This document shows, piece by piece, positions 37,255 to 48,127 of a stretch of DNA of 64,000 nucleotides. Source of the DNA: Tricholoma matsutake (lineage: Eukaryota; Basidiomycota; Agaricomycetes; Agaricales; Tricholomataceae); the NCBI GenBank assembly GCA_026075535.2, contig AP026540.1:10602001-10666000 (forward strand). The letters are read 5' to 3'. Position numbers and translations under genes: made by a program. Position 1 is the first letter of the stretch. Each line of letters begins with the position of its first letter. The notes under the pieces were generated by a model that saw nothing but the letters and a program-made list of their open reading frames with translations, was not told the origin of the DNA and searched no databases.

Positions 37255-40200
37255 ATGCTGATATCCACTCATAGGAAACTTAGGAACGTTGCTGAAGCCA
37301 TGAGGAACAACGTCCCAGATGCGGTCCACCATTTCCTCGACATTGAGGCTCAAGTGGGTGACAAGGAGGACAGTGATGGGTCTGGAGATGGACCTCCTGG
37401 TAAGTTGACTCCAGCACTCCCTACGAGCACCATTAATCTGTTTACATTCTAGACGACTTCGTTGATGATCAGGTTGGACAACCGAAAGATGCGCCAGGGC
37501 TCCTGGGGAACAAGCTGCCTGACCGAGGTGAGGAGGATCTGAACGACTTCTTGTCAGGAATCTTGGAACAGTCGCATAACCTCAATGCACAGCAGCCAAG
37601 ATATGATGATGATGTCAATTCCAACAACTCAGACACCCTGGCTGCCATCACTTCACACATGCCAACTAATGCAGACTATCCATTACTGAGGGTCTGCTGC
37701 GCTGTGAGCCTCAATTGTTACAATTTTGTGATAGCCTACTGACTTATTATATCTAGCTAGAGAAGGAGAGCGATGCCGTAGCCTACCTGTTTAGGGTTGT
37801 GCAACCGGAACACAAGTTGAGGTCTGCATTCTCATGGGATTCAGCTCATGGGTGGTTTTATATTGAGGCCTTCATGAACCCTGTTCTGTCTAAGCTGCTA
37901 CATTCTAACCCACAACTTATTTGCCCACAAGAGGGTTTTGGGGCGATTGACATGGAAGAGTGGACTATGCTATTGGATATGGATGATGAAAGGTACCCCT
38001 CTGTTGGAGATTGGGTTACCATCCACCATGGGTTGTACAAAGGGGATGTAGGCTACATTCAGTCCATTGAGAACTGGGGTCAAATCACCCTTCTTTTAGT
38101 TCCTCGCCTCCCTTCCCCTCCCATGGTTGGTTCTTCTTCTGGGAAAAGGAAACGATCTGGTACCCACACCAACCCCCGCCTGTTTACCATGGACATGGTG
38201 ATGAACTTTGCGAGGAACCACAGCATCACACAATTCCAGAAAGGGGAGGATGATTCGTGGTGGACCATCTTGGGTCATAAGTTCGAGCATGCTCTCGAAG
38301 TTAGGACATTCCACCACCATTCAGTCTTGTCTACCTCTGTCTCCATGCCTAGTAGTACATTTTACGAGTTTAAAAAGGCCCCTCACCCAGACATCATGAA
38401 CACGACATTCCCTTGCCCTTCAGAGTGGAAATTTTCTGAAGGTGAACGTGTGGTAGCCATTAAGCCCTCAGAAAAGTGAGGCATTATTAAAGCCATGCAT
38501 CCTCATTCAGTGGAGGTGGATCTTGAGGATGGCAAGGGCATAGTGAATGTCCCTTGGTCCAATTTGAGAAAGTATGTTGCCATTGGTGACTTTGCCAAAG
38601 TGATAAGTGGAGCTCTCTGTGGAGAAAAAGGATGGGTAGTAGAAATTAGTGGTGATGAATTTGAAAGTGTTCAGATCACTGAATGGTCCAAATGCCAAGA
38701 AATAAGTGGTGGCATAACAACTGTTGGAAGGGGCAGCATACATGGTGGAGTGCTTCACAACATCCTAATGGTAGGTACACGGCCAAACTTTTGCAACCAA
38801 CCACTAATCAACCTTTACCAGGGACACCATGTCCATATAAATTGGGTCAAGATTATCGACTCGCCACTCACATTTATGAAGCAACAGTCTATGTCAAGCA
38901 GTACATCAGCAGATCTGCTCATTGCCCCCCAACCTGTCCATTCGCATCGGATCCATCAGAGCACGTGCTATGGATCAAAACGGAAGTTGTTGTCTGCAAG
39001 GTCAAGCATCCAATGAAGGGTTATCATGCAATCGTCAAGGATGTTCTGCCTCTGCAGGACAATTTAAGTGGCCTCAGAATAACTGCTCAGTTCACCCACA
39101 TTGACCCTGCCCATCCATTCAAAACTGAGGTTTTGGACTATGACGAGGTTGTGGAAGTATTGTATGTTACTCTAATTTCTGTCGGCGGGCATTGTGACTA
39201 ATTTCCTTTGAGTTCCAGTCTCCACTTATATGATTTTGCCCTGTCTTCAAGTGACCTCTTCAAACCTCTTCTGAGACATCCTGCGAGGGCTCCAGCACCA
39301 TGGCGAACCCCAGCTGATGGTGGTAGTTGTACCCCCCATGCCAAATCACATTCTCTCATCACCCGCTTGGAATCCATCATCATAGACTCCATGGACTCCC
39401 CTCCCTGATTTCCCAGAGATCGAGTTGGCTTCCTCTTCTCGTCAGCTGCCTATCTCCCCACAGCAGCAACATCCAGCGCTGTTACAATTTTCCTTGTAAC
39501 TCATGAGACCTGACCAACCTGACGTACCCAATGATCCCCTCCAGACAGGAGGCACTCCCTGATTCATGCTTAGAGCATGTCCTTGACACCAGACACACAC
39601 ACGATGCATGCTGACAACATGCATTTGATCCCCTTCCCACAGAAGGCACCCTTGACGCATGGTGACTCCATGCACCCAAACCCATTCACACACATGCTGT
39701 GATACAACAGCCCCTTGACATGAGGTCTGTGACATCGGATCCGTGACATCGGACGCCTCATGCAAGGCATGAGGCTTATTGTTTCTATTCTTACTTGATA
39801 TGCATCTATCTTTCCGATTGGACAATAAGGACCTCCCTTGTAGTGTAAGTACTGCAACTCATAGTAGGGATGTCCTTAGTTTAGATCTAGGCAATCTACA
39901 GCCTTAACTTGCAACTCACGAACTTACTCGAAACCACTAAGGAAGCCTCTTAGTGCGTGAACCTGAATGACTCTACACAGAAGCCCTGCTAGAGTGCACT
40001 ACCCATCTTATGTCGGACGCTCCGAGTAAGACTAGTGCCAAACGACTCATTGAGGAAGTACCTCGTCGAATGACATCGACTAGATTGAGTGGTTGAGGCT
40101 TTGCCCTTAACAAGCGCACCCTCTACTAGACTCGTGACTTACTGGTGCAAAAATGAAGGTATCGGTTACGGGTGGAGAACATAAAGATAAGGAAGTGGCT

Positions 40201-40581
40201 GTTACAATTATGCAAGTATCTGGGCAACTATCCATCCAGTTCTTGCACTACAAGACATCAGGATTCTTGCCTCCAGAACAGGTTTCTCCCAAGCACCCTC
40301 ACCCAATGTGCGACAACGGGCCACTTGTTGTGATTGACAGTGAGCACTGTGGCAAAAATGTTCACCGAATCCACCATCGATACGAAGATGGTCGACCAAT
40401 TGTCATGGTGGCTGTTATCCATCAGATGGAGGATGGTCAAGGAAGTCTCTCAGAGGAATGCTTGGAGTTCAGTCCTGATGAACTGTGTGTCAGCCATGAG
40501 ACAAAGGAGGAAAAACAATGGAATGATGGACTGATGTCTGGTCTTCGCAAGGAGGTGAGGAAGACACATGCAGATAAGTGA
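37255..40581 (+). pseudogene. Spt5/KOW-like protein of mushroom multi-copy family, broken by stops and a solo LTR
   Basis: Exons from 37255 encode an acidic N-terminal segment (DSDGSGDG, then EEDLNDFLSGIL), an NGN-like segment (AVAYLFR, DSAHGWFYIEAF) and several KOW-type modules. The modules are VGDWVTIHHGLYKGDVGYI (38005), FSEGERVVAIK (38430), YVAIGDFAKVISGALCGEKGWV (38570), VKHPMKGYHAIVKDV (39000) and MKVSVTGGEHKDKEV (40153). Spt5 binds RNA polymerase II and supports elongation; these mushroom paralogues have unknown roles. Intron candidates lie at about 37400-37453 and 37690-37757. Defects are TGA at 38477-38479 in front of GIIKAM and TGA at about 40129-40131 before LTGAKMKV, both where CGA fits. 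There is a frame change near 38700 and the 633 bp solo LTR at 39480. The last exon ends at TGA 40579-40581. The N-terminus upstream of 37255 was not found. Confidence 0.78.
39480..40112 (+). mobile_element. Solo LTR of the gypsy element 3 family, inserted in the KOW-like gene
   Basis: A 633 bp LTR begins TGTTACAATT and ends CCCTTAACA, with target duplication agcgc at 39475-39479 and 40113-40117. It matches the element 3 LTRs but in the opposite orientation, so it is a separate insertion reduced by LTR-LTR recombination. It retains the internal gcctcatgc...gcatgaggc hairpin and the tagtttagatct word. Confidence 0.95.
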
Positions 40582-40832
40582 TCAAGTTTTTACAAAGCAT
40601 AGAATATTTAGATACTCTATAATTTATCCTATGTGCCTGTTATAATTACTTTCCGCCGCTTATTCTGCCCACCATTGTCGTCTTTCTTTCTCTCGTCCCC
40701 TTGCTTTCTGCCCCGCTTCTTTACTTGTTGGACATTCATGTTGAAGACCAGGTTCACTAGGTGGCTATTATCAATGTAGATCTGGATTGTGACGTTCTCC
40801 TGTATTTCTGATGGTATGTCATGGCAACCTAT

Positions 40833-41436
40833 TGTTAAGGGCAAAGCCTCAACCACTCAATCTAGTTGATGTCGTTCAACGAGGTGCTTCCTCGACGAGT
40901 TGTTCAGCACTAGTCTTACTTGGAGCATCCAATGTAAGGTAGACAGTGGCCTTCTGCGTAGAGTCGTTCAGGTTCACGCACTAAGGGGCTTCCTTAGTGG
41001 TTTCAAGTAAGTTCGTGAGTTGCAAGTTAAGGCTGTAGATTGCCTAGATCTAAACTAAGGACATCCCTACTACGAGTTGCAGTACTTATACTACAAGGGA
41101 GGTCCTTATCATCCAATCGGAAAGATAGATGCATATCAAGAATAGAAACAATAGGCCTCATGCCTAGCATGAGGCATCCGATGTCACGGACCTCATGTCG
41201 AGGGGCTGTTGTATCACAGCATGTGTGGGAATGGGTTCAGGTGCATGGAGTCACCATGCATCAAGGGTGCCTTCCGCGGGAAGGGGATCAAATGCATGTT
41301 GTCGGCATGCATTGTGTGTGTGTCTGGTGTCAAGGACATGCTCTAAGCATGAATCAGGGAGTGCCTCCTGTCTGGAGGGGATCGTCGGGTACGTTGGGTC
41401 AGTCGGGTCTCATGAGTTACAAGGAAAATTGTAACA
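40833..41436 (-). repeat. 3' LTR of gypsy element 3
   Basis: The LTR is 604 bp and in sense orientation starts TGTTACAATTTTCC and ends CCCTTAACA. It matches 48128-48821 apart from an ~86 bp segment present only there and scattered, mainly transition, differences. The long open frame through it (41040-41951) crosses LTR and non-coding DNA and is not a gene. Confidence 0.94.
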
Positions 41437-41447
41437 TTACCCCCTCA
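41437..41447 (-). promoter_or_regulatory. Polypurine tract of gypsy element 3
   Basis: On the - strand atgagggggtaa directly precedes the 3' LTR. It is short but in the expected place. Confidence 0.65.
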
Positions 41448-41707
41448 TTATGGTCAAAAGTTCCATACTTCGACCTAAATCTTTGTTCCTCCTCTGGGGT
41501 CAAATCGGTTGTGGTGTGGGTAGGTCATGGCATTGGCGTCTGGGTGTGGGATGGAGGGACCGTTCATGTCCAAGCTTGGACCGTGATCAGGTTCTTTTTG
41601 TTTTATACTGCCCCTAGCAATGGTGTCAAGGAGTCGGTGATGTCGTCAGAAGGGTGGGGGTCTGTAGGTCTGTGCAGTATCAAGGGCAATCACCATAGTT
41701 TTACATC

Positions 41708-41886
41708 TTCGCGGATGCTTGGTAGTTTAATGTCTCTGCAGACAGTCAGTAGTTTAATGTCTTTGCAGATGATCGCTAGTTTAACGTCTTTGCGGACAAT
41801 CAATAGTTTAACGTCTTTGCAGACAATTGGTAGTTTAACGTCTTTGCGGACAATTGGTAGTTTAATGTCTTTGCGGACAATTGGTT
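41708..41886. repeat. ~7 x 27 bp tandem repeat near the 3' end of element 3
   Basis: Repeated units resemble ctttgcggacaattggtagtttaatgt, starting about every 27 bp from 41708. Units differ by single transitions. The tract lies between the extra ORF and the 3' LTR. Because 27 is a multiple of three, a periodic peptide reading appears on the + strand; I do not regard it as coding. Confidence 0.9.
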
Positions 41887-41891
41887 CGCAC

Positions 41892-42415
41892 CTAGTTGTG
41901 CCCGGTGGTTTGGGGTATCAAAGTGTGGGAGTGTCGGTTGGAGCGCAATAGCGTCCCTAGTTCTCCATGTTGTCCAAATAAGAGCTGCCTTGCCAGCTCA
42001 AATCTGCTTTCTTTGTCGTAGTGGGTGTTCCACTGAAGGTCATTCCACAGTAGGGGGCTAATTCCCATTAGTGGTCTTCTGTTTGGGGTCAGGCCATAGT
42101 GGTCGATGACAAACTCCTCTGGGAAGTAGTCCTCATCGTCTAATTCTCCTTCAAAGCACCATTCCTTGAATTGTGCTTTTATAAAACCCAGGTTAAGTCC
42201 ATCTTCGTGCTCCTCCGCGCATAGAGGTAGCATTTTGGGCAAGTTGAGGACACTCTTCCTATCCAGTCATCTCTTGTTAACCAGAATATGATTCCATGGG
42301 GGTATTCCCAAGAGGGTCCCCCCGGCAGTCTGTTCATTCTTGGTGACTGGTCAATGACTTGTCGTCCAGTCGCCATGTTCTTTTCGTATTTATCAATGGG
42401 AGAGGGTGAGGGCAA
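41892..42415 (-). pseudogene. Accessory ORF downstream of pol in element 3
   Basis: On the - strand an ATG-initiated reading (42415 onward) with GRQVIDQSPRMNRLPGGPSW and EYPHGIIFWLTRDDW overlaps a second frame (42242-41892). The second frame has CAEEHEDGLNLGFIKAQFKE, an acidic LDDEDYFPEEF and HYGL, then LLFGQHGELGTLL. One frame change joins the two into a ~165-residue protein. I recall similar small proteins associated with mushroom gypsy elements but know no function or domain. It is not envelope-like, since no membrane segment is present. It could be a captured host fragment or a regulator of the element. Confidence 0.5.
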
Positions 42416-42520
42416 ACATGAAGGGCATCAACATTCGATGGGTCTCGGGTCAATCGTTGTCTAGTGGGTATCAGGGGTGTCGTTGTGGGGTGTTAGGAAA
42501 GGGGGGGTTTTGGGTTCTCG

Positions 42521-45500
42521 TCAGAGGTGGTACCTCTTCTTATATGCCATCAGGATCTTGGGGGCATTCTTCAAGTTTGATTCGGGTTCCCATGTGTTTT
42601 CGGATGTCGGGTAGTCGACCCATTTTACAAGGTAATGGCGTGTCTTGCCATGCCTCTTGTGTGCAATGATTGCTTCCACTTCATATTTGTTTTCTCCTTC
42701 CATGAGGTCAGGTGGTGGAGTCAGGAAGTTTTGCCCATGAGTGTCATTCTCATGGTATCATGTGAGTAAAGCTGCATGGAAGACCAGGTGGATCTTCCAT
42801 CTTGGCGGCAGTCTCAGTCAGTATGTCATTCTTGACAGGGCATCTTCAATCATGAAGGGCCCTTCTTGTTTTGGTGCCAGTTTTCTCATTGGGTAGCCAA
42901 TCTTCAGGTTCTTGGAGTCGAGCCATACTTGCTCTCCAACTTTGAATGGTTCATATCGCCCTTTCGTTCGGGTGGCCATAGCCTGTCTGGCTAGTTTGTG
43001 TGCAGCAAGAGCTTCCCTTCTCACAGAGAGAAGTTCTTGGATTCTCTGTTTGGCAGCCAGCACGTTCGTTTTTTCATAAGGGGTGGGGATAGTGCGTGGT
43101 TGATATCCCATCATCAAGTAAGATGGTGAGTGTTTTACTGCAGAGTGCATCTTCTGGTTGTGCGCAAATTCTGCCATTGGGAGATAACGCTCCCAATCTT
43201 CAGGTTTGTTTGAACAGAACATGTGGAGGTAAACTTCTAGCTCTTGGTTTACTCGCTCCGTTTCTCTGTCGGTCTGGGGGTGATAGGCAGTGCTCATGGA
43301 TAGCTTAATTCCAAGCAGTCATCCAAGTTCTCAGAAGAGTTTGGACGCAAATCAAGGGTCTCTGTCTGAGATGATTCTTCCAGGGAGTCCAAATCTTGTG
43401 TATACATGGCACAGGTAGAGGTCCATGGCGCCAAGTGCGTTGATCGTCTTCGTGCAAGGGATAAAAATTACCCCCTTTGTAAGACCATGGTCTACCACGA
43501 CCATGATTGAGTCAAATCCATTTATTATGGGCAGGTCCATAATGAAATCTGTTGTTACCAGCTCAAATGGTCTGCTGGCATCGGATGATATCGGTGTTGG
43601 GGGTGGGGTCGTTGGGTGGGTGTTGATCTTCATTTGCTGGCACTTTGCACAGCCTTCAATGTATTTCTTTATGAAGTTGGCCATTCCTGGCCACCAGTAG
43701 TCTCGTCGGATCAGTTCAATTGTTTGCCATTGTCCAGGGTGCCCTGTCGTGATGCTGTCATGGTATTTCTGTATGATTGCTCGGCGGAGGGTTTTGTCCT
43801 GTGGCACATAGCACCTGTCTTTGAAAAAGAGCAGGCCATCTTTGAATTTCCAGTCCTCCAATGCAGACTTGATTGGGGGAGTTCCATTGTTCTTCAGGGC
43901 TCATAAAGCATCATTTACGAGGTTGTCCTTCATTATTGCTGAGACCAGGGCTCCCTGGAGTTCAGCATCGATCATTTTTACAAGTAGTTCGTCGGTGAGG
44001 ATGGTTTTGTCCTCGTTATTGGTGTCTTCTTTGGCTATATAATCTGCTCTCCTCGATAGGGTATCAGATTGTACCATCTGTACCATCTGTGATCCTGGTA
44101 CATGTTCTAGCTTCAGGTTGAATTGTGACAGGTAGATGCTCCATCTAGCCTGTCATCAGTTCAGTTTCTGTGCCTGATGGAAGTATGTCAGGTTCTTGTG
44201 ATCGGACAGTACCATCACAGGGAATGGTGTCCCCTGTAGGTAGTGTCTCCACATCTCCAGTGCTCGGATTACTCCCAGTAGTTCCCTGTCGTATATCTCG
44301 TAATTTCTTTCGGCTTCATTGAAAGAATGTGAGATGTAACCGCATGGGTGCCAGTCTCCATTGGTGTCCTGTTGTCTGAGTACTGCGCCTGTCGCAAATT
44401 TCGAGGCGTCAGATTCCACCATGAATGGCTTTGTTGCGTCTGGCATCAGCAGTACTGGGGCTTCATTGAATTTCCTTTTCAGCGCATCGAACGACTGCTG
44501 GCAGTCGTTCATCCATTCGAATTTTTGGTTCTTCTTCATCAAATCGTTCAGTGGTCTAGCCAGATCCACAAAGTGTCCAATGAATCTTTGATAGAAGTTC
44601 CCAAATCCTAGGAAGGATCTTACATCCTTTACTGTCTTTGGCGTGGGCCAGTCCTTCATCCCAGCCAGTTTTGTGTTGTCCATTGCAAGTTTGTTGGGCC
44701 TGATGATCATGCCCAAGAAGTCAACTTCTTGCACGTTGAACTTGCACTTCTCTATTTTCAGGTAGAGATCACATTGTTGTAGTCGTTCAAGGACCCTTTT
44801 GGTCCTTGTCCTGTGTTCTTCTTCCGTCTTCGAGAAGATCAGGATGTTGTCCATATAGATGACGAGCCATCCTTCATCTAGCATGTCTTGGAAGAGATCA
44901 TCCATCATGGCCTGGAATGTCACTGGTGAGTTGCACAGCCCAAAGAACATCACCATTGGCTCAAATAGCCCTTGGTTAGTCTTGAATGCTGCCTTCCACT
45001 CATCTCCTTTCTTTATCCATACATTATGGTATCCCCATCAAATGTCGAGTTTTGTGAAAAATCTTGCTCCTTTCAGCTTGTCCAAGAGGTCTCCAATCAG
45101 TGGTAGAGGGTAGTTGTTCCGGATCGTTCCTTCATTCAGATAGCGATAGTCTTGGCAGGGTCATAGAGCGTCAGAGTCCTTCTTCGACACGAAGAAGAAC
45201 GGGGATGCCATGGGTGATTTCAATGGTTGGATGTATCCTTTCTCCAGGTTTTTGTCTAGAAACTTGTTGAGTTTCTCTTGTTCTTTTGGTGTCAATGGGT
45301 AGACTTTGCAATTTTTTGGTACAAAGCCTTCCTTCAGGTCAATTGCATGATCCCACGGTCTCAATTCTGGGAATCGTTCAGATGTGGCTTTCTCGAATAC
45401 CTGTCTGTACTTCTGGTATTCTGGTGGCAGTAAGTCGTCCAGGGTCTGTTGGCTAGTCTCCTTTCCCTCCTCTTGTTCATGCGCTAGTCATTGAGATATG

Positions 45501-46921
45501 GATGTCTTTGCTCTGATCCATATGTCTGAGTTGAGTAGGTACCATGGGGAGCCTTTGCTCTTCGTAAGCCTGTTGATTGTGTTTGTTTTTTGGATGTATT
45601 TGTATCTCAGCTCTCGATGTTCCTCCATCAGGGGCAGTTCTATATCTGGTCTGAATAGGCCAATGACCGGTTTGCCTTGTACATATGCGATCAATACCGA
45701 GTCATCTTTGATCGCATCTCATTTGGAGATCTGGTTGGTTGCTCATATTTCCATGCCTGTGTCTGCCAATAGTTCTTCGTTGGGTACCTCTTCGATCTTT
45801 ACTCGAGGGGGGGTCTCCCTGGGTATCGGTACTCTGGTGTCGGTAGTACCATAATCTGGGGTTTCGTAATCATGTATTGGGGTAGCCTCCTGATGAGGGT
45901 CTTTTGTCCTGTTTTGTAGTGCCATTTTCGAGTTTCATTTGCCAGTGCTTTCCTCCCCTGTGGAGGTCAGCGAGTCTTTTTTCTTCTGCAAGATTTGTTG
46001 TGTCTTGTTGTGTTTGTTGTGTTTGCCCTTTTCCAGTTGCTTCTTCTGGTTTTCTCGGGTCTTGGCAACAGCACGTTGTGCTGCTTCGAGGTTTTTGGTT
46101 TCTCTAGGAGTGCTGCTGCTCCTGGTCTTTGCGGCAGCTATCTGGGCAGAATTCAGTTCTTTGGCTTTTCTTTTGGAAAGCCTTTCCTTCATCTTTGCCA
46201 TGGCTAGTTGTGCTTGGGCAAGGTTTCTCTCCTTCTCTTCGGAGAGTCTTTCTCTGGTTTTTGCCACAGCCAATCTGGCTCAGGCAAGGCTCTTCTGTTT
46301 CTCTTCAGAGAGCCTCTGTCCTGTCTTGGCTATGACATGTTGAATTCGTGCCATTCTGTCATTGGGTGCCTCCCTTTCAGTGTCGACCCTGGGGAGGTTT
46401 AGGGTATTCGGGAGGGCCCATTCGGCTCTTCTTGTCTTCTCCAAGATTTGTTGGATTTGAGCCCGTCGTTCTTCATCTCAGAACTCAAGAGTTCCCTTTT
46501 TCCAGTCGATGATCGGGTTTACCTCCCACAGCCATGACAGGCCCAGGATTACTGATTCCTTGCCCAGTCCAGTGACTAGGTATTCCATTGGGTAGTTCCT
46601 TCCATTGATATGGAGCCTCCCCTTCACATATCTTGTGATCATTCCCTGCTTATTTGGGGTTCCATCTATGTTTGTGGCCCAGATGGTACGGCCTAAGGGA
46701 TATGTTCTGATCCCTTCTCATTTGATGAAGTTTGAGTCGATAAAGACTCCTCCTGCTCCAGAGTCGAGGAGTGCATTTGTTGCAACGTCTTTCCCATTGT
46801 CTGACTCAGCTACCCAAATAGACAGGTGCATAGATTGTCTATTCATGGTAGCTAAGAGTACAGATCCTACGGAGACTTCAGCGGTGACTGGTGTCATATC
46901 AGGCCACTGTTCTAAAAACCC
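42521..46921 (-). pseudogene. pol: pol of gypsy element 3, one frame with 17 in-frame TGA
   Basis: The reading stays in a single frame for about 1465 codons. Protease has LLDSGAGGVFIDS (46770). A Lys/Glu/Ala-rich coiled-coil linker (46380-45940) has repeated AVAKTRERL-like blocks. RT (45370-44700) has [15 protein letters not shown], but the active site is YMDN ([10 protein letters not shown]) instead of YMDD. RNase H has [16 protein letters not shown]. Integrase has an HHCC finger ending CAKCQ, TTDFIMDLP, ISDRDP and STAYHPQTD. The chromodomain (42703-42521) has YEVEAII and RHYLVKWVDYPTSENTWEPE. TGA codons lie at 46718, 46478, 46280, 45935, 45743, 45719, 45488, 45161, 45038, 44156, 44153, 43901, 43352, 43331, 43319, 42818 and 42758 (lowest coordinate of each). 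Arg CGA fits at each. No frameshift was seen. Confidence 0.93.
46912..46921 (-). promoter_or_regulatory. -1 ribosomal frameshift site at the gag-pol junction
   Basis: In gag frame the sequence reads tcG GGT TTT TAG. GGGTTTT fits the slippery pattern XXXYYYZ and directly abuts the gag stop (46912-46914). Slipping one base back enters the pol frame. A downstream pseudoknot was not assessed. Confidence 0.6.
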
Positions 46922-47961
46922 GATTCCTCCATGAGGTTGAGGGCTCGTTCCTTTTCTTCTTCATCCAGTTCATCTAGCATTGTGTGGATCTTCTGGTAGG
47001 TGTCCACCCCAGTCTTCTTCTGGGTGAAGCGGTTTTGGTAGGGAGGGGGCGCTGACCCCATCTGGGTGGGGTTCTTTCCATCCCTGTGGTCAGACGATCG
47101 GTGTCCTGGTTGGTGGCAGATGAAACACAATCCCTTTCGGAGGTGTTCCACTCGCTCTTGGTTCATCAGTCGGTTGATGTCAAGAGAGGGCTGTCCTTTC
47201 TTTGTTGTTTCATTTGTCTTCTGGTTCTGCCTGGTCTTTCCCAGGATTGCCATGGCCCATTTCCATTGGCCTTCATATTTTGAAGCTGCCTTTATCCAGC
47301 CTTCGAGAGTGTTGGGTACCGTCTCCATTGTGTGTACCCTCTTCAGTAATTCGGGGTGCAGTCCGTCCATGAAGTACTCAATCATGGCTGCATCTTCGGT
47401 GATTCCCGTCCTGTCTTTCAGGAGGTGGAAGCTCGCCACATATTCTTCGAGGTTCCCTGAACCTTGTTTGAGATTTTTAATCTCTGTCTTTGCCATTCTG
47501 GCATCATTGATTGGTGAGAAGGCCTCTAGGACCTTCTGTCTGAAGTCTGTGTATTCTCCGAGTCCCTCGGATTGGTGTTGGTTGACAAATGCCTGCGCCC
47601 AGACAGCTGCTGTCCCTCCATTCATGAAGGACAGTGTGAAGATGATCTTCTTGTCATTCGTGTCGTAGACCTGGTCATTGATTTGCAGGTACAGGTCTAT
47701 CTCCTGCAGGAACTTGGCAGTTTTGGTCCTGTCTCCTGAGAAGTCTGTAGGTGATCAGATTCGAATGTCCTTTGCGGACGTCATGGGTGTGGTTGCGGCG
47801 GGTTCAGACATCTTGTTATAGAGGTCGTCAATTTTGTCTGTTAGGAAGTGGGTGGATGTTTCGGGTGGGGGTGTGTGTGGTTGTTCGAAGTCTTTGTCAG
47901 TGAGGAAATCTCCTCTTTGTCTGTTGGTTGATCTGTAGAACCAATGTTGTGCTGGGGTCAA
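46912..47961 (-). pseudogene. gag: gag of gypsy element 3
   Basis: A - strand frame from 47961 ends at TAG 46912-46914. It has a polar N-terminus (TDKIDDLYNKMSE), a capsid-like region with AAVWAQAFVNQH, YTDFRQKVLEAF and GNLEEYVASFHLL, and a nucleocapsid knuckle CFICHQPGHRSSDH whose last ligand is His where Cys is usual. One premature TGA at 47755-47757 (KDIRI-x-SPTDF) stands where CGA fits. The natural start may lie upstream; the nearest in-frame methionine is used. Confidence 0.88.
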
Positions 47962-48113
47962 GTAACGGACTAGTCTTCCATTGTATCGGTACCAAGATGA
48001 ACCTGGCTGTGGTTCTGCTTCTCTTGGTGGTCGGTCTGGGGTTTGTCTAGACCCAGGTCATTGTGGTGTGTTTCGAGATGTATTGCCTACACCTAGGTAG
48101 GTGGGCTAGCAGA

Positions 48114-48125
48114 TAGTTTAGATCT
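48114..48125 (-). promoter_or_regulatory. Putative self-primer binding site of gypsy element 3
   Basis: In sense orientation agatctaaacta starts two bases after the 5' LTR. It is an exact 12-nt reverse complement of tagtttagatct within the LTR (48353-48364). That LTR word lies 33 bp downstream of TATAAG, so it would be at or near the RNA 5' end. This is the arrangement of Tf1-type self-priming. Confidence 0.65.
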
Positions 48126-48127
48126 TA

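Noticed and set aside
37458..37660. - strand ORF at 37469-37660 and nearby antisense ORFs
   Set aside because: They overlap KOW-like exons on the + strand and lack any family feature.
41040..41951. 303-codon + strand ORF
   Set aside because: It crosses the 3' LTR, polypurine tract and 27 bp repeat of element 3 antisense to pol; the reading owes its length to repeats divisible by three.
42521..47961. UGA read as a sense codon (recoded genetic code) in element 3
   Set aside because: Neighbouring intact genes end with TGA (RidA-like, membrane protein), and the same TGA pattern occurs in unrelated relics at CGA-fitting sites. Mutation explains it.
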